Below, piece by piece: positions 11,876 to 22,817 of a stretch of DNA of 64,000 nt (positions are counted from its first letter, which is position 1; each line of letters begins with the position of its first letter). The stretch covers positions 62,965,025 through 63,029,024 of the forward strand of contig NC_057812.1 of NCBI RefSeq assembly GCF_018294505.1, written 5' to 3'. The notes beneath the pieces were generated by a model. It ran no database searches. It was not told the DNA's origin and was given only the letters and a program-made list of their open reading frames with translations. Origin of the DNA: Triticum aestivum. Taxonomy: Eukaryota > Streptophyta > Magnoliopsida > Poales > Poaceae. The translations under genes were made by a program, and so were the position numbers.

Positions 11876-12597
11876 AAGCATATAGTCATGTTTGTTTTTT
11901 GTGTTCTATCGACACCAAATGTAAAAAAATATGGGCCCACATTAACAAGTATCAAGCTTTATATACTTCGACGGTCAGTGCCACATTGGCCAACATGAAC
12001 AAGTGTTGATCTCATTGGACATACATCCTGGCAAAATTCGGTGTCTTTCTGAACCTGCTTCATGGGAGTCCTTTCGGGATGGGAAGGGTCTATCTTGAAG
12101 CATGTTTTTGTCGACATCCTTGAAGTGGACCAACAACCTTGTACCAACATGACTAGCATCATTGCCAAGTTTCGTAGCTTTTTGACGTTGTAAGGATTAT
12201 CTAGGGCTTTCGCGTCGATAAATCATATAATACATACGTTTTTTGCGCTTGTTTTTTTGTGTGCTCGAGGGTGGGCTGCCATGCATGTGTGTCGTTGGGC
12301 TGTGTAAAGAAGCCCACCCGTTGGACCGAGCGATGTCCGCCGCTGTTGCATGCGCCCGAGCGAGCCTACGTTGCATGCGGTTACATGCATGCGTCCGCTT
12401 CAGCCTACGTTGCATGCGTGCACATACGCGAGGGAGCACGCGCCGCAGAGCCGGCGCCGGTTGACCCGACCGACGGCACATAGGGCAGCACTTAAACATC
12501 ACATTTTGATTCACACTACAGTTTCCCACGCATGTACACTCCCGATGCCGCGGTGGGTAGAAAATTTTCTTCACATTTGACCCCAATACTGCCACGG
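11876..12597. other. Intergenic, no supported gene
   Basis: Short overlapping frames on both strands, including an Arg/Cys-rich minus-strand one. They arise from TGCATGCG-type repeats at about 12345-12430, and I do not accept any of them as coding. Confidence 0.35.
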
Positions 12598-12612
12598 TGG
12601 CTATTTAAGCCA
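12598..12612 (+). promoter_or_regulatory. TATA box candidate upstream of the ORF at 12775
   Basis: TATTTAAG at 12602-12609 lies about 170 bases before the ATG at 12775 and is followed by a CT-rich leader (TTCCTCTTCCTCTCACAACC). This is a plausible grass core promoter. It is deleted in unit 3. Confidence 0.45.
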
Positions 12613-12774
12613 CCTATCATGTTCCTCTTCCTCTCACAACCTTCATCCATCTCCCATACTCTCCAACCTGCATTTTGCGCATGCCCTTCTTCTTCTTCAC
12701 CACAAACAGCCCCAATAACCAGCCCGCCATTGCCATGCAGTACACCGGGCCAACCTACTGCTTCCCCCCCCACC

Positions 12775-13149
12775 ATGTCGGAGATGCTCTACCCTGCCGG
12801 GGTGTACATCTAGAGAACCCTTCGTGTGTGGGCGATGTCAAGGTGGAGGGGCGCAAGGGGGTTCACCGAGTTCTTCCTTGGGGCTGGCTACGGGCACCTC
12901 CCTCGGTGATCTCCAAGGATGTACCAAGTCAAGGAGGTCATCCACAATGGGGTTGTGGTTTCTATCCTTGCCCACTTCACCAACCCCTTCGACGCATTCT
13001 ACCTCCTCGGCCACGTGTTCTGGTGTGGCTGCAAGTTCTTAGCTTTCACCACCCATAACATCTTCACGGAGTACGACAATGTCTTCCCCACCGACGAGCG
13101 CATGCACACTCTGTCATGCCCCATTAACAACGCCGCGGGGGAGCGGTGA
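12775..13149 (+). pseudogene. Unidentified ORF, unit 2 copy with two nonsense codons
   Basis: The reading frame from ATG 12775 starts MSEMLYPAGVYI, hits TAG at 12811-12813 and again TGA at 12907-12909. It then stays open to 13149 and ends NNAAGER. The segment after the second stop (YQVKEVIHNGVVVSI, HFTNPFDAFYLLGHVFWCGC, KFLAFTTHNIFTEYDNVF) looks genuinely coding. In unit 3 the same codons are sense (GGG and GGA), so the stops are point lesions here. The protein family is not recognised. This copy keeps the TATA-like promoter that unit 3 has lost. The C-terminus also differs from unit 3 by one G in a G run (about 13135-13141), which changes the last residues. Confidence 0.5.
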
Positions 13150-13603
13150 AGGTCGCCCGGAGGAGGAGCAAGGAGGAGCCTGGTAGAGAAGCAGTGGCCA
13201 TCTATCTATCTTTTTAGCTAAAAAATCTATCTATTTATATTTGTCTTGGTGTCATTTAAGTTGTAAGCGTACTATTAATTCACGTTGTGGGCTTTGGTTG
13301 GCCCGAATTATGTATATTTATTATACAAAGTTTTATAGTGGTTGGGCTTTTTTGGAACCGTTTGAATCTCTGGCATTTTAGTCATAGGAAAAATTGTCTG
13401 AAAAAAAGTCATAGGAAGAAAACCATCACGCGCCGCCCCTCTCATCAAATGCAGAACCGCCGCTGCCATCGTCCTTCCCCTCACACATCGCCATTACAAC
13501 CGCGACATCTCCTCCCTCTCCTTCTCCTCCTTCTCGCGGCTGCAACTTTGCTCGTCTCCTCTTCCAGATCCCACCCCCTTCTTCCATCCACACAAGAACC
13601 TCG

Positions 13604-14086
13604 ATGGAGGAGCAGATAGCGGACGGCGAGAACACCGACTTCATGGAGATCGCCGGCGGCGACTAGGTCAAGATGGCCAGGTTAATGGAGATCCATTATT
13701 GGTTTAACAACATAAGGTAGTTGAACTGGACGGCAATGGCCACTTTGAGGGAAATGACATCCAGGGAGAAGAAAAATCTTTTTCCCCCGCCCGCACAACC
13801 GAGGCACGACATCGAGATCCTCCTGTGGGCGATGGAGCAGGCCAATTCGTCCAGCCTGTGGGACAGGCGCAGGTGGTGGGCGTTCAGATCCAGGGTAGAG
13901 CATCCACTGGATCAGGAACCCACGGTGCACGAGGTGCCGTTGTAGATTGTGGAGCCTCCAACCGAGTCGGAGATGACTCCGAAGCGCAACTGGAGGAGGA
14001 CAGTGGTCGCGATATCGCTTCCCCGCCGTTCTCCATGCTTCCCTCGCCGCTCCCCTCTTCTGAACGGCGGCGGTACCGTTGTTTAG
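13604..14086 (+). pseudogene. Unidentified 160-residue ORF, unit 2 copy with three stops
   Basis: Counterpart of the open frame at 32232-32714. It starts MEEQIADGENTDFMEIAGGD and is interrupted in frame by TAG at 13664-13666, 13718-13720 and 13943-13945. Where unit 3 has CAG, CAA and CAG, this copy has TAG. Each change includes a C-to-T transition, as expected from decay of methylated cytosine. Its product family is unknown. Confidence 0.5.
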
Positions 14087-15300
14087 AGTAAGCTTCCCCA
14101 CTCCTAATCTTCCTACTGCTCGTGCTTACAGTTGTGCTGGTAGTGATTGAGTACATGCTTTTGGGGGCTGGATTATGATGTATGTGAAGCCTAGGCTAAA
14201 TTTGTACTGTTGTAGAGGTAGTATTTGATGTTCACCTGCACTTCTACTCCAAAAATTCGTTATGTGTCTTTCTCTTATTAATTGCTTGATACTATATTTG
14301 AACCTTTTTTTTGAGTTGCTGATTGCTTTTTGGTAGAGCTACCAGCTCTTATGGAGATGCTCATGTTGTCTGTCTTGTTCTCCATGATTTGTACTAGCAT
14401 TCTATGCAATTAGATGCCATGACAAGACATGTAACATATTTATTTATTGCCTCCAACATGCCATCATTTTACTACGTGCATCTCAGCAAGTATAAATCTG
14501 TTAACTATAATACTTTGCGAATTTGCTTGATGGTTCCCACTAAACTATAAACCCCCTTTTGTTTTCAAAGGAAGCCACTGACATCCGGGTCCCACGGCAG
14601 TGACGCACACACAAATGCTCCCAGTCATGTGGCCCCTGGACCACTGGTCATCCTCGATGTCTAGCCAACCTCAGTATGCCTCTACCAATAACAGCAGCCC
14701 TTTCTGTTATAGAACTATGCAACTTTGCTTGAAGGTTGCCACAAAAAATATAACTCCTATGGCCATGCTTCCTAAAAATTATTTGCATTATGTTGTCAAT
14801 ACTTTCATGTCATGACTTTTGTTTCTATGACAATTTTATGTTGCATGGTAAAATCTTGCTCTAAAGTGGCCATGTTAATATAATTGTTTGATGTTAAAAG
14901 TAAGTTGCACTTGTGAGCTTGGTTTTTTTTTGCTTGTTGTAACCATCATGTCAACACTGTTTGTCATTATAACTGTTTTAGCATAACTGTAATTTTCACT
15001 AACTCCTAACCTGTAACAACAACTTTGCCATTCGTGTTTCACAAGAAAAAAACTGGAGTTCACAAGGCTGGAGACCTGGAGTTGTGAGGCTAGGAGGCTG
15101 ATGGCGCTGCTGCTGGCTGATCCTTCTTCTTCCAGCTTTTGTTCCTCCTTTTCTCTCTACTCATTGGATTCCTAGGCCACATCCCTATGTTCTGTTAATG
15201 TATTAAGTTGATCCTTTGAATTTTTTGTATTAGATTTAATGTGGAAGTACCTTAATCTCTATGAGTGAGATGTTGGTTCTATGACCGATAATTTCTAGGT
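14087..15300. other. Non-coding stretch downstream of the 160-residue ORF (unit 2)
   Basis: T-rich sequence interspersed with short exon-like islands (about 14580-14700 and 15050-15110), matching 32715-33917 in unit 3. It looks like introns and 3' UTR of the preceding gene. No frame can be joined with confidence. Confidence 0.35.
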
Positions 15301-17065
15301 GCATGCTTAAATTCAATATTTAGGGATTTTTTTGAATTGTTTGGATTGCTTACCACATGTGTCACATGGTCAATATTTAGGGATTATTAACATATGAAAA
15401 CAACAATTCGATCGCCTATGTAAATGTACAACATAATTTTCAAGATAAATCGAAACATGACACGTGCATATGCAATTTGTCAACAAGTCCATTTGTAGTA
15501 GAAAAAGACAGCATGTGCACGTATCCAACCGTGCCTCCTACGACTTTGTTCCCTGCTTTTGTCGCCACATGTCTGTGGAAGTAAAAAATATATAAGGTGA
15601 TTTTCTCATAATAAACCGTTTTGGAGAGAAATTTGCAACCAACCAAAAATATCTACTGCGTGAACCTTGGCCCCCGTGGGGAGATTGGATCGACTCCTAG
15701 ATTATAGGGTGAGGCCATCGTGATAGTGAGAGAAGAATTCATTTTTTCGAGGGAAGGTAGGAATTTTGTGTGGTTACAAAATGGAGCTTATTGTAATTAA
15801 GGAAATTATTATTTAACAAAACCTTGCTATTTTCGAGCTATCATAAAAATAACTAAATTGTTTTGGCAAAAAAAGTTGATTATGGGTTAGTTCGTTCTGT
15901 GGACATGTATGTGTAGTGGTGCATGCTGTGGGCCCAGGTGGCTCTTGGTGCATGCAGTGTATCATGCTGGCTTGGGGTGCACAAGGTAGTAACCTGGTGA
16001 ATCGGGGTGAAAGTCTTGTGCTAATTTCTATTTTGTGGTGTGCGACATATGAGTCTACCCGGGGGGAATGCTTGGCTTGGGGGCCGGTGTAAGTGGTGTG
16101 GGTCTACTGCGTAAGTGGTGCGCCACATGAGTCTAGACGGCGGGGGTGCATGGTTTGGATCGCGCTACCTTGAGGTAACACATCCGGTTTGTGCACTGAG
16201 TGCGGGCCCGTTCCTCCGTTTTCATCCGTGCTTTCTCTCGGGTCAACGGAGAACAATCCAAACACGCATGCTAGGTCCCGGCCTTTCTAGGGTCCCGCGT
16301 GCCATTTTCGGGACAGTTGCCGCATTTCTAGGGTAGTATCATCGGGAATTCACGACCTATACCGCGGCCACATGAAATCATAGTAGGGAATGGGGCAACA
16401 ATCAGATGCTAAGCTCTTTGGTCCATATATATGGGCCATGTGCCACCAAAGAGAAGGGCCGCCTCGGAGCCATTGTCCATTGAGAGGAAATGAGTCTGGC
16501 CTATGAACGGTGTGCGGGGCCTGCCCCTTCATCTGCTTCAGAACTCCGTGCCGCAAGATGTGGACCCTAGCAACCAAGGCTCGTCCCGTGCGCCACACGC
16601 CAACTAGACCCACACCATGCATGCACGCGTGGCCAAGTAGACACTCACCAATCAACCTTGACAATGTACACAAGACGCATGTGCGCTCATTAGCCATCTA
16701 GCCCCCAACCATGCACACCTCGGTTCATTGGACCTCCGACACGAGTCCCTTCCCACGGCATGCCAAGTATGTCAAGCAACACGCGACTACACATATTGCA
16801 CACCGAGATACGACGTCGTTCACTAGTGCCAGCAAATCTATGCACCTGAGCATCTCTACCCATGGTGGACACTAGCGCATGGCTTGGATCGAGAAGCCCA
16901 GAAGCACATGATGTCGGCCCGATTGGCTGGGGGTGCATGACATGGGTCGAGATGAAACGCTTGACATCACATGGATCCACATTCCCCTACCCAATACCAG
17001 ACGGCGAGCATATACCAGAGGAATCCAAGTGGTCGCTGACGAAGCTTGGAAGCCATGTGTTATGT
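15301..17065. repeat. Degenerate ~1.75-kb repeat, copy R4 (unit 2)
   Basis: Most complete array member, with landmarks in order: GCATGCTTAAATTCAATATT, CGTGGGGAGATTGGATCGAC (about 15677), GGACAGTTGCCGCATTTCTA (about 16311), CTAAGCTCTTTGGTCCATAT (about 16399), CCCCTTCATCTGCTTCAGAA (about 16524), CTCGGTTCATTGGACCTCCG (about 16719) and CATCTCTACCCATGGTGG (about 16850). The next copy starts at 17066, giving a period of 1765 bp. Confidence 0.6.
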
Positions 17066-18049
17066 GCATGCTGAATTTCAATATTTAGGAATTATTAACA
17101 TACGAAAACAATAATTCAAGTGTCTATGTAAAGGTGTACACCATAATTTTCAATAAAAATGAAACATGACACGTGCACATGCAACTTGCCAACAAGTGCA
17201 CTTGTAGTACAAAAATACAACATGTGCACGTATCCCACCATGCCTTCTACAATTTTTGTTCCATATTTTTTCGCCACATATATTTGGAAGGAAAAAAAAG
17301 AATGTGATTTTCCCATAAAAACCGTGATGGCGAGATGGTTGCAACCAACCAAGATAGATAGTGCGTGGAAGTTGTCCCCGTGGGGAGATTGGATAGACCA
17401 CTCCTAGATTATAGGGTGAGGCCACCGTGAACGTGGCCGTGGGAGGGTGAAGAAGGATTCATTTTTTCAAGGGAAAGGAAGTAATTTTGTGGGATTACAA
17501 AAAGGAATGCACCCCTTTTTGAGGGACAAAATATGCACGTTATAATGTGTAATTATTGAAATTCTAATTTAACAGAAACCTTTCTATTTTCAAGCAATTT
17601 AAAAACAACTTACTTTTTTTGGCAAAAAAATGTTGATAATGTGATAGTCCATTTTTTGGACACTTACGTGTGTAGTGGTGGATGTTGTGGAAATCGGGGT
17701 GGAAGTCTTGTGCTAAGCTATTTTGCGGGGTGCGGCATATGAGTCTACACGGGGAATGGTTGGCTTTGGGGGCGGCGTAAGTGACGTGGGTCTAGTGTCT
17801 AAGTGGTGCAGCACATGGGTCTAAACGGCGGGGGTGCATGGTTTGGATCTAGCTACCTTGAGGTAACATGTCCGGCTTGCACAATGAATGCGGGCCCGTT
17901 CCTCCATTTTTATCGATGCTCTCTCTCGGGTCAACGGAGAACAATCCAAAAGCGCATGGAAGGTCCCGGCCTTTCTCGGAGCCCGCGCTTGCCATATTCG
18001 GGACATTTGCCGCATTTCTAGGGTAGTATCCTCGGAAATTCAGGATCTA
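17066..18049. repeat. Degenerate ~1.75-kb repeat, copy R5, truncated (unit 2)
   Basis: Follows R4 head to tail and repeats its first 1 kb (GCATGCTGAATTTCAATATT to the TTGCCGCATTTCTAGGGTAG landmark near 18010). It stops at about 18049, where the 3' end of the FAR1-like pseudogene begins. Confidence 0.6.
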
Positions 18050-18478
18050 ACTTAACTGATTTTCTCTTCATAGCTACAGAAGCTAACTTGACAGCTCTTA
18101 TTAGCTCAGCCTGTGGTACATTCCTAGGAGGCCTTTTTGTCTTCATCACCCCTTTGGCCTGTTATTTACTGCCCTTACTGGAGTCTTTCCTGGAAAAGTT
18201 GAAAAACGTCAACACCGTACTAGCAAATACCCGACTTCTAGAGCGGACATGTAAGTACAGACACTAACTTCACTGGTTTTTCTCGTGCACCTTTGTCATC
18301 GTTGTTTTTCTTCCTCACAGTATTGACAGTTGGAGCGCCCTTGCGTTTCCTGTAAAAAATGAAATAGATGAATCTGCAACCAGCATTCGAAAACATGTTT
18401 AAGTACGCACAATTGTGCTAATGCCCACTTGTTTGGTTTTGCATAATCCTCTTCTGCAACCTCCAATGGTCTCTTCCT
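18050..18478 (-). pseudogene. FAR1-like copy 2, C-terminal exons (left of the CACTA insertion)
   Basis: On the minus strand, sequence directly beyond the CACTA target site continues the frame left at 23753. A basic stretch RKRPLEVAEEDYAKPNK is followed by two exon-like islands behind AG acceptors. One (about 18345-18270) encodes KRKGAPTVNTVRKKNNDDK. The other (about 18200-18060) encodes KTKRPPRNVPQAELIRAVKL and MKRKSVKLDPEF, with one in-frame TAA. These look like a nuclear, DNA-contacting basic tail. Joining them to copy 2 rests on the matching CCT target duplication and frame continuity, both visible in the sequence. Confidence 0.55.
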
Positions 18479-18925
18479 CACTACTAGGAAAAGGGCTATA
18501 GATAGGATTGACACTAATGGCGCACCAAGGAAGTGGTGCGCCACTACTATATACTAATGGCGCACCAGGTGGAGGTACGCCATTAGTGTGGAAGACACTA
18601 ATTGCGCACCAGACAAAAGGTGCGCCACTAGTAACAATTTTTTTCCATTTTTTCAAACATACTAATGGCGCATCCGGGCAAAGGGCGCCATTAGTAGTTA
18701 GAACTACTAATGGCGCACCGGCGCCAAAGTGCGCCAATAATTTGTTTTTTTTTTACTTTTTGGCAAAACTACTAATGGTGTAATGGCGCACTGTAATTTG
18801 ACTACTAATATTTTTGGCGCCAGTAATTTGTTTAAACTAGTAATGGTGCACTGTGCAACGGTGCACCATTAGTATAAAAATTATTTTTTTTACTTTTTTG
18901 CAAAACTACTAATGGTGCACTACAT
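18479..18925. repeat. CACTA left subterminal repeat array (unit 2)
   Basis: Repeated 12-20-bp hairpin-forming motifs TACTAATGGCGCACC and GGTGCGCCATTAGT at 18513-18925. These are the usual binding sites for CACTA TNPA-type proteins (family knowledge). Confidence 0.75.
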
Positions 18926-18934
18926 TAGAAAATC

Positions 18935-19231
18935 GTGTGTCCTTTGGATTTACCGCACGTTAAATACCATGTGTGCATGAACAATTGCATCATTTATCGG
19001 GACAAGCACGCGGAGTCTACCATATGTCCGGTGTGCGGCGTCACTCGATACAAGAAGAGGAAGAAAGCTCCTCGAAAATCGGTGTGGTGCTTTCCGATCA
19101 CTCCTCGTCTGCGGTGGTATTTCGCGGACCCTAAGGTAGCAAAGCTCCTGCGTTGGCACGCGGATAGGGAGGAGAAGAAGCGGGAAGTTGACGGAAATGA
19201 TCCGAAGATAAATAAAAAGACAAGATGCTGA
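18935..19231 (+). pseudogene. TNP2-like CACTA transposase, N-terminal scrap (unit 2)
   Basis: About 100 residues with CMNNCIIYRDKHAESTICPVCG, RYKKRKKAPRK, and FPITPRLRWYFADPKVAKLLRWH. This is the characteristic N-terminal zinc-binding part of En/Spm TNP2 transposases, just ahead of the Transposase_21 domain. The catalytic region is missing. The frame ends after a short basic stretch, and a one-base difference from unit 3 truncates it slightly earlier. It marks the element as derived from an autonomous CACTA. Confidence 0.7.
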
Positions 19232-19496
19232 GTCACCCTAAGGATGCGAGCCAGTGGTGAGGGCACTCGATCTCGATCCCCCTCCACCGCCGCCGACGAG
19301 CACACAGCCCCCCGCACCCTCCCCCGCTCCACCGCCGCCGCCGATGATATTTTCAAGTAACAAATTTGAACATATTTTTAAAAAAATTATTACTGTTTTT
19401 TATAAAAAAATATTAGTGTTATGATTTAAACAAGTTTGAACATATTTAAACACAAATAAATATCGAACAGCATTTGAAATGCAAAAAAATATTGTG

Positions 19497-19565
19497 GAGC
19501 CTGGGAATCGAACCCAAGACCTACTGGTGTGTGTGCTGCGTGCAGACCAATCAGGCTAGTGGGCG
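19497..19565 (-). other. tRNA-like sequence with A-box and B-box motifs (unit 2)
   Basis: The minus strand contains TAGCCTGATTGG (A-box-like) and GGGTTCGATTCCC (perfect B box), 35-40 bases apart as in tRNA genes. A folded acceptor stem is not convincing, so this is more likely a tRNA relic or SINE head than a functional tRNA. It lies inside the CACTA element. Confidence 0.4.
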
Positions 19566-19628
19566 GGTTCTGATGTGGATTGGGTTAGGTGCAATATAAC
19601 CTATGCTCGAACTGTAATAAAAAACATT

Positions 19629-21711
19629 CTAATGGCGCACCGCTACGGGGTGCGCCATTGCTATCTAAAAAAAAGATCTCTAATGGCGCACCGAGGAGTG
19701 GTGCGCCATTAGTAAGCTATCATCCCTCTCCCTTGCCAGATCCCCTTCGACCCTCTCTCCCTCACCACTAGATCCACCCGCGCGCTGCCCCGACCCACGA
19801 TGCCGCCACCCCGACCCTCACCGGACTCCACCCCCGCCGCCCCCGCGCCCCCACCCCCGCCGCCCCGACCCTCGCCGGACTCCACACCACCGCCGCCCCC
19901 GTGCCCCACCCCCGCCGCCCCCGCGCCCCCGCGCCCCCATCCCCGCCGCCCCGACCCTCGCGCTAGGGTTCCTCGCCACGCCGCCCGCTCCTCTCCTCCA
20001 CCTCAGACGAGTGAGCGCCTCTTCCGACCCCTGCAGTAGCCGGCGACCTCGGCCCCGACGCACGCGCCCACCCCGCCGGCCCCTGCCATCCTTCGCCTCC
20101 GGTCTCCCCAGCAGCAGCCGGTGAACCATGGACGGTGCCGTGACCATCGTCGCCACCTCCCGCCGTCCCTCCCTGCGCATGGCCCGCGGCTACTCTCCTT
20201 CGACACGCTGCCTGTGGTGAGCCCCTCTTCCTTACTCACCTCCGTGTTCCTTGTTCATCTCTCTGTTCCCGTTTCCTCTCTTGTCCATGCTGCTATTTAC
20301 ATGGATCAATGGATGTTGGATAGATGGATGTGTGTTGATGTTAGGTAGTAGATGGTTTGCTTGATGGTTGGTTGAATTGTGCTAGTTGCTTGCTAGATGG
20401 ATGGATGAATGGTGCGAGTATGTAGACATCTTTTGCTACTGTGAAGGGTCAGTGCTAGTGTAAAGGGTATTAGTAATTCGTTCCCTTTTTCCTCTGCCTG
20501 GTGCTAATTTGCTGCTGTTAGCTTTGTGTGGCTTCTTATTATTGTCTAAACCATTCTTCAAAGTAGGCTTTGCATCGCTTTAGGTAGTTTTCTCCATGTT
20601 TTATCAAGTGACATGTTAACAACTTGCTAGTTTAGGATACATAATTAATGCCTTTAGATGGTGCACTCTGTAAATGCCTTTAAATATAACCTTGCTATTT
20701 TAGGATACATAATTGCAGAGAAATAATCACATCAATTCATTTAAATGGTGCACTCTGTAAGAAATTAATAACTAGCATCACAATTCAGAAATACTCCTGC
20801 TACTCATGTAGGTGCCGCATGAGTTTTTTTGGTTTTGTTACTGCTAGGTAGGTTGATAAGGAGAACTGCATATTTGACAGGCACAATGTCCTATTTTTTT
20901 AGTAGGAGCACATTTTACATACAGTTTGGTGTACTAGCTCAGATACTGGTTCAGATTTTGATGTGCTTGCTTGTTACTGTAAGTGAGTTTATAATTGCAC
21001 CCACTTGCTCGTCCTCATATTTTCTGTAGCCATGCAATTTATAATTGCACCCACTTGCAGCAACTAGCTGGAGTAGATTATGGCAAGTGAAAGCAACAAA
21101 TTCTCTACAATTCGAAAGCTCAATATCCTTGCAGTAGGAAGAGCTTGCTTTAACTGAATTTGGACTTGGTGCACTAGCTTGGCAATTTTGCTTGCTTGCA
21201 CCGCTTGAGTAGTTCTCCATCTAATTTAGTCAATAGATGTTGTCAAGTGATTGTGTCATGGTTTTGGTTCTGTTTTTAGAAAGGAAAGCCACTTGTTCAG
21301 GCTTCAAGAAAATATTTTCTCAGAATATTACTGCTAAGCCCAAGCTTGTTAATCAGCATGTACATTTCTGTCATATATTGCTAATGTCTACTCAGATGTG
21401 TGCTTGCTATTGTCACCTATCTTTTTTTCTTCTACGTGATATGGAACCTTATGATACTGCACCAATAGCCTTTGTGCATCCAAGTTATCAAACTATGTGA
21501 ACTAGAAACAGAAATAGAGAGAATTGATTATTACTTTTCTGAACTGTCGCAGAAGCCTCAGTAGTTCTTTCAAGTTCGTACATTGAAAGGCTTGTTTCAC
21601 AATTTCTGAATTACTTGTGATGCCTCTGAATTACTTGTGATGCCTGTTATCATGCATGTTTTATGATCTGTTGTAAGGGTACTAATTGGTCTCTTCTGCT
21701 GCTTATCAGAG
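19629..21711 (+). other. Leader region of the captured B3 gene (unit 2)
   Basis: Begins with two internal copies of the subterminal hairpin (19629-19712). A CCGCC-rich, 5'-UTR-like block follows (about 19790-20210), ending near CTGCCTGTGGTGAGCC with a possible splice donor. About 1.4 kb of T-rich, intron-like sequence then runs to the acceptor TTATCAG just before the ATG at 21712. Frames in the CCGCC block are compositional. Confidence 0.4.
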
Positions 21712-22758
21712 ATGGCGGGAAGCAGCCACCGCCGCTCTGCGACACTGCAGTATGAGTTGGATGCTTCCGAGTTCTTCACTATCATACTTGGGACTTCAGT
21801 ATCATCCATGACACAGGTATATAAAACGAGAGATCTCCCCTTCACCCATCTCATTATGATATCTGTTCTTTGCTACAACACTCATTGTCCCAAACTGCAG
21901 AGGCTGTCTGACAGTTTTATGAACATGCTGATGGGTGAAGATCCGCCAAATAATGTGAAGCTGCGACAGGCCGGCAGCAGGTTTCGCAGGCTGTGGGATG
22001 TGGAGTTGCTGATCAAGGAGGGCCACATGTACTTGTCTCGTGGGTGGGAGAAGTTCTATCGTGCCTACGACCTGCGGCTGGGGTACTTCCTTCTCTTCAG
22101 GTACGGCAACGACGCCACCATGCTCATCGTGAAGGTGTTGAACGCGACTATGTGTCGCATGCGCTACGCTGAAGATTATGATGCCGATACGTTCTGCCTC
22201 TTCTTATTCCTCTACATTTGGCTTTGTCTCACATCGATTGTTAACGGTCATTGTTGCATTTGGACAGGTAATGGGAGCAGCAGCAGCGACAATGGCAACA
22301 GCCAAAGCAGCAGCAACTATGGCTGTAGCGAAAGCAGCAGCGATTCTGGTTGTAGCGAAAGTAGCAGTGATTCTGGCAGCAACATAGACAACAAGAAGGA
22401 TGATCCGGACTGGAGTGCGGGAGAAGAGGAGCAGAGTGGGGATGAGGAGCTGCAGGATGACGATGGGCATCAGGCTGAGGATGACCTAGCGCTGGTGGTG
22501 GCTGACCAAGGGCAAGAGATGGTGGTGGCTGGCCATGGGCAAGAGATGGTGGTGGCTGACTATGGGCAAGAGATGGAGGTGGCTGAGGATGAGCTAGCGA
22601 TGGTCGTGCCTGAAGGTGGCCTCACGATGGTGGTGGTGCCTGACAATGACCACACACCGGTGGTGGCGCCGACGATCCCACAGCTGGGCGACATGACCAC
22701 GCCAATTGAGGTAGAAGACTACATCGCACTGCCTCCACCGCCAATTGAGGTAAAATGA
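21712..22758 (+). pseudogene. B3-domain protein captured by CACTA, damaged copy (unit 2)
   Basis: Plant-specific B3 DNA-binding domain of the REM-like type. Exon 1 (21712-21816) encodes ELDASEFFTIIL and exon 2 (21901-22186) encodes RLSDSFMNML, LWDVELLIKEG, YLSRGWEKFYRAYDLRLGYF and MCRMRY. Exon 3 adds a Ser-rich and acidic tail and VVADxGQEM repeats. Both introns (84 and 81 bp) are multiples of three without stops, so the frame reads through. Two lesions distinguish it from unit 3. The intron 2 donor at 22187 is AT instead of GT. The 3' end after TPIEVEDYIALPPPP is replaced by rearranged sequence ending in a stop at 22756-22758, losing the basic C-terminus. Likely non-functional. Confidence 0.65.
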
Positions 22759-22817
22759 AGCTAACCTATGTTATCTCTAATATGCTTAGTTTCCTATAGG
22801 TTAGCTTCATTTTACCT
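22748..22817. repeat. Perfect 22-bp inverted repeat at the B3 ORF end (unit 2 only)
   Basis: Arms at 22748-22769 and 22796-22817 are exact reverse complements (AGGTAAAATGAAGCTAACCTAT), separated by a 26-base loop. Unit 3 lacks this structure. The right arm and the following ~50 bases duplicate sequence found about 170 bp downstream (22966-23035). Confidence 0.85.

Noticed and set aside
12197..12595. 132-residue minus-strand ORF with Cys/Arg
   Set aside because: Overlaps competing frames on the plus strand created by TGCATGCG repeats; no family resemblance.
18399..18737. ORFs made of NGAPLV-type repeats
   Set aside because: Translation of CACTA subterminal hairpin repeats.
19818..20180. Gly/Arg-rich minus-strand ORF and Pro-rich plus-strand ORF
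   Set aside because: Both come from a CCGCC-rich leader block; composition alone keeps the frames open.
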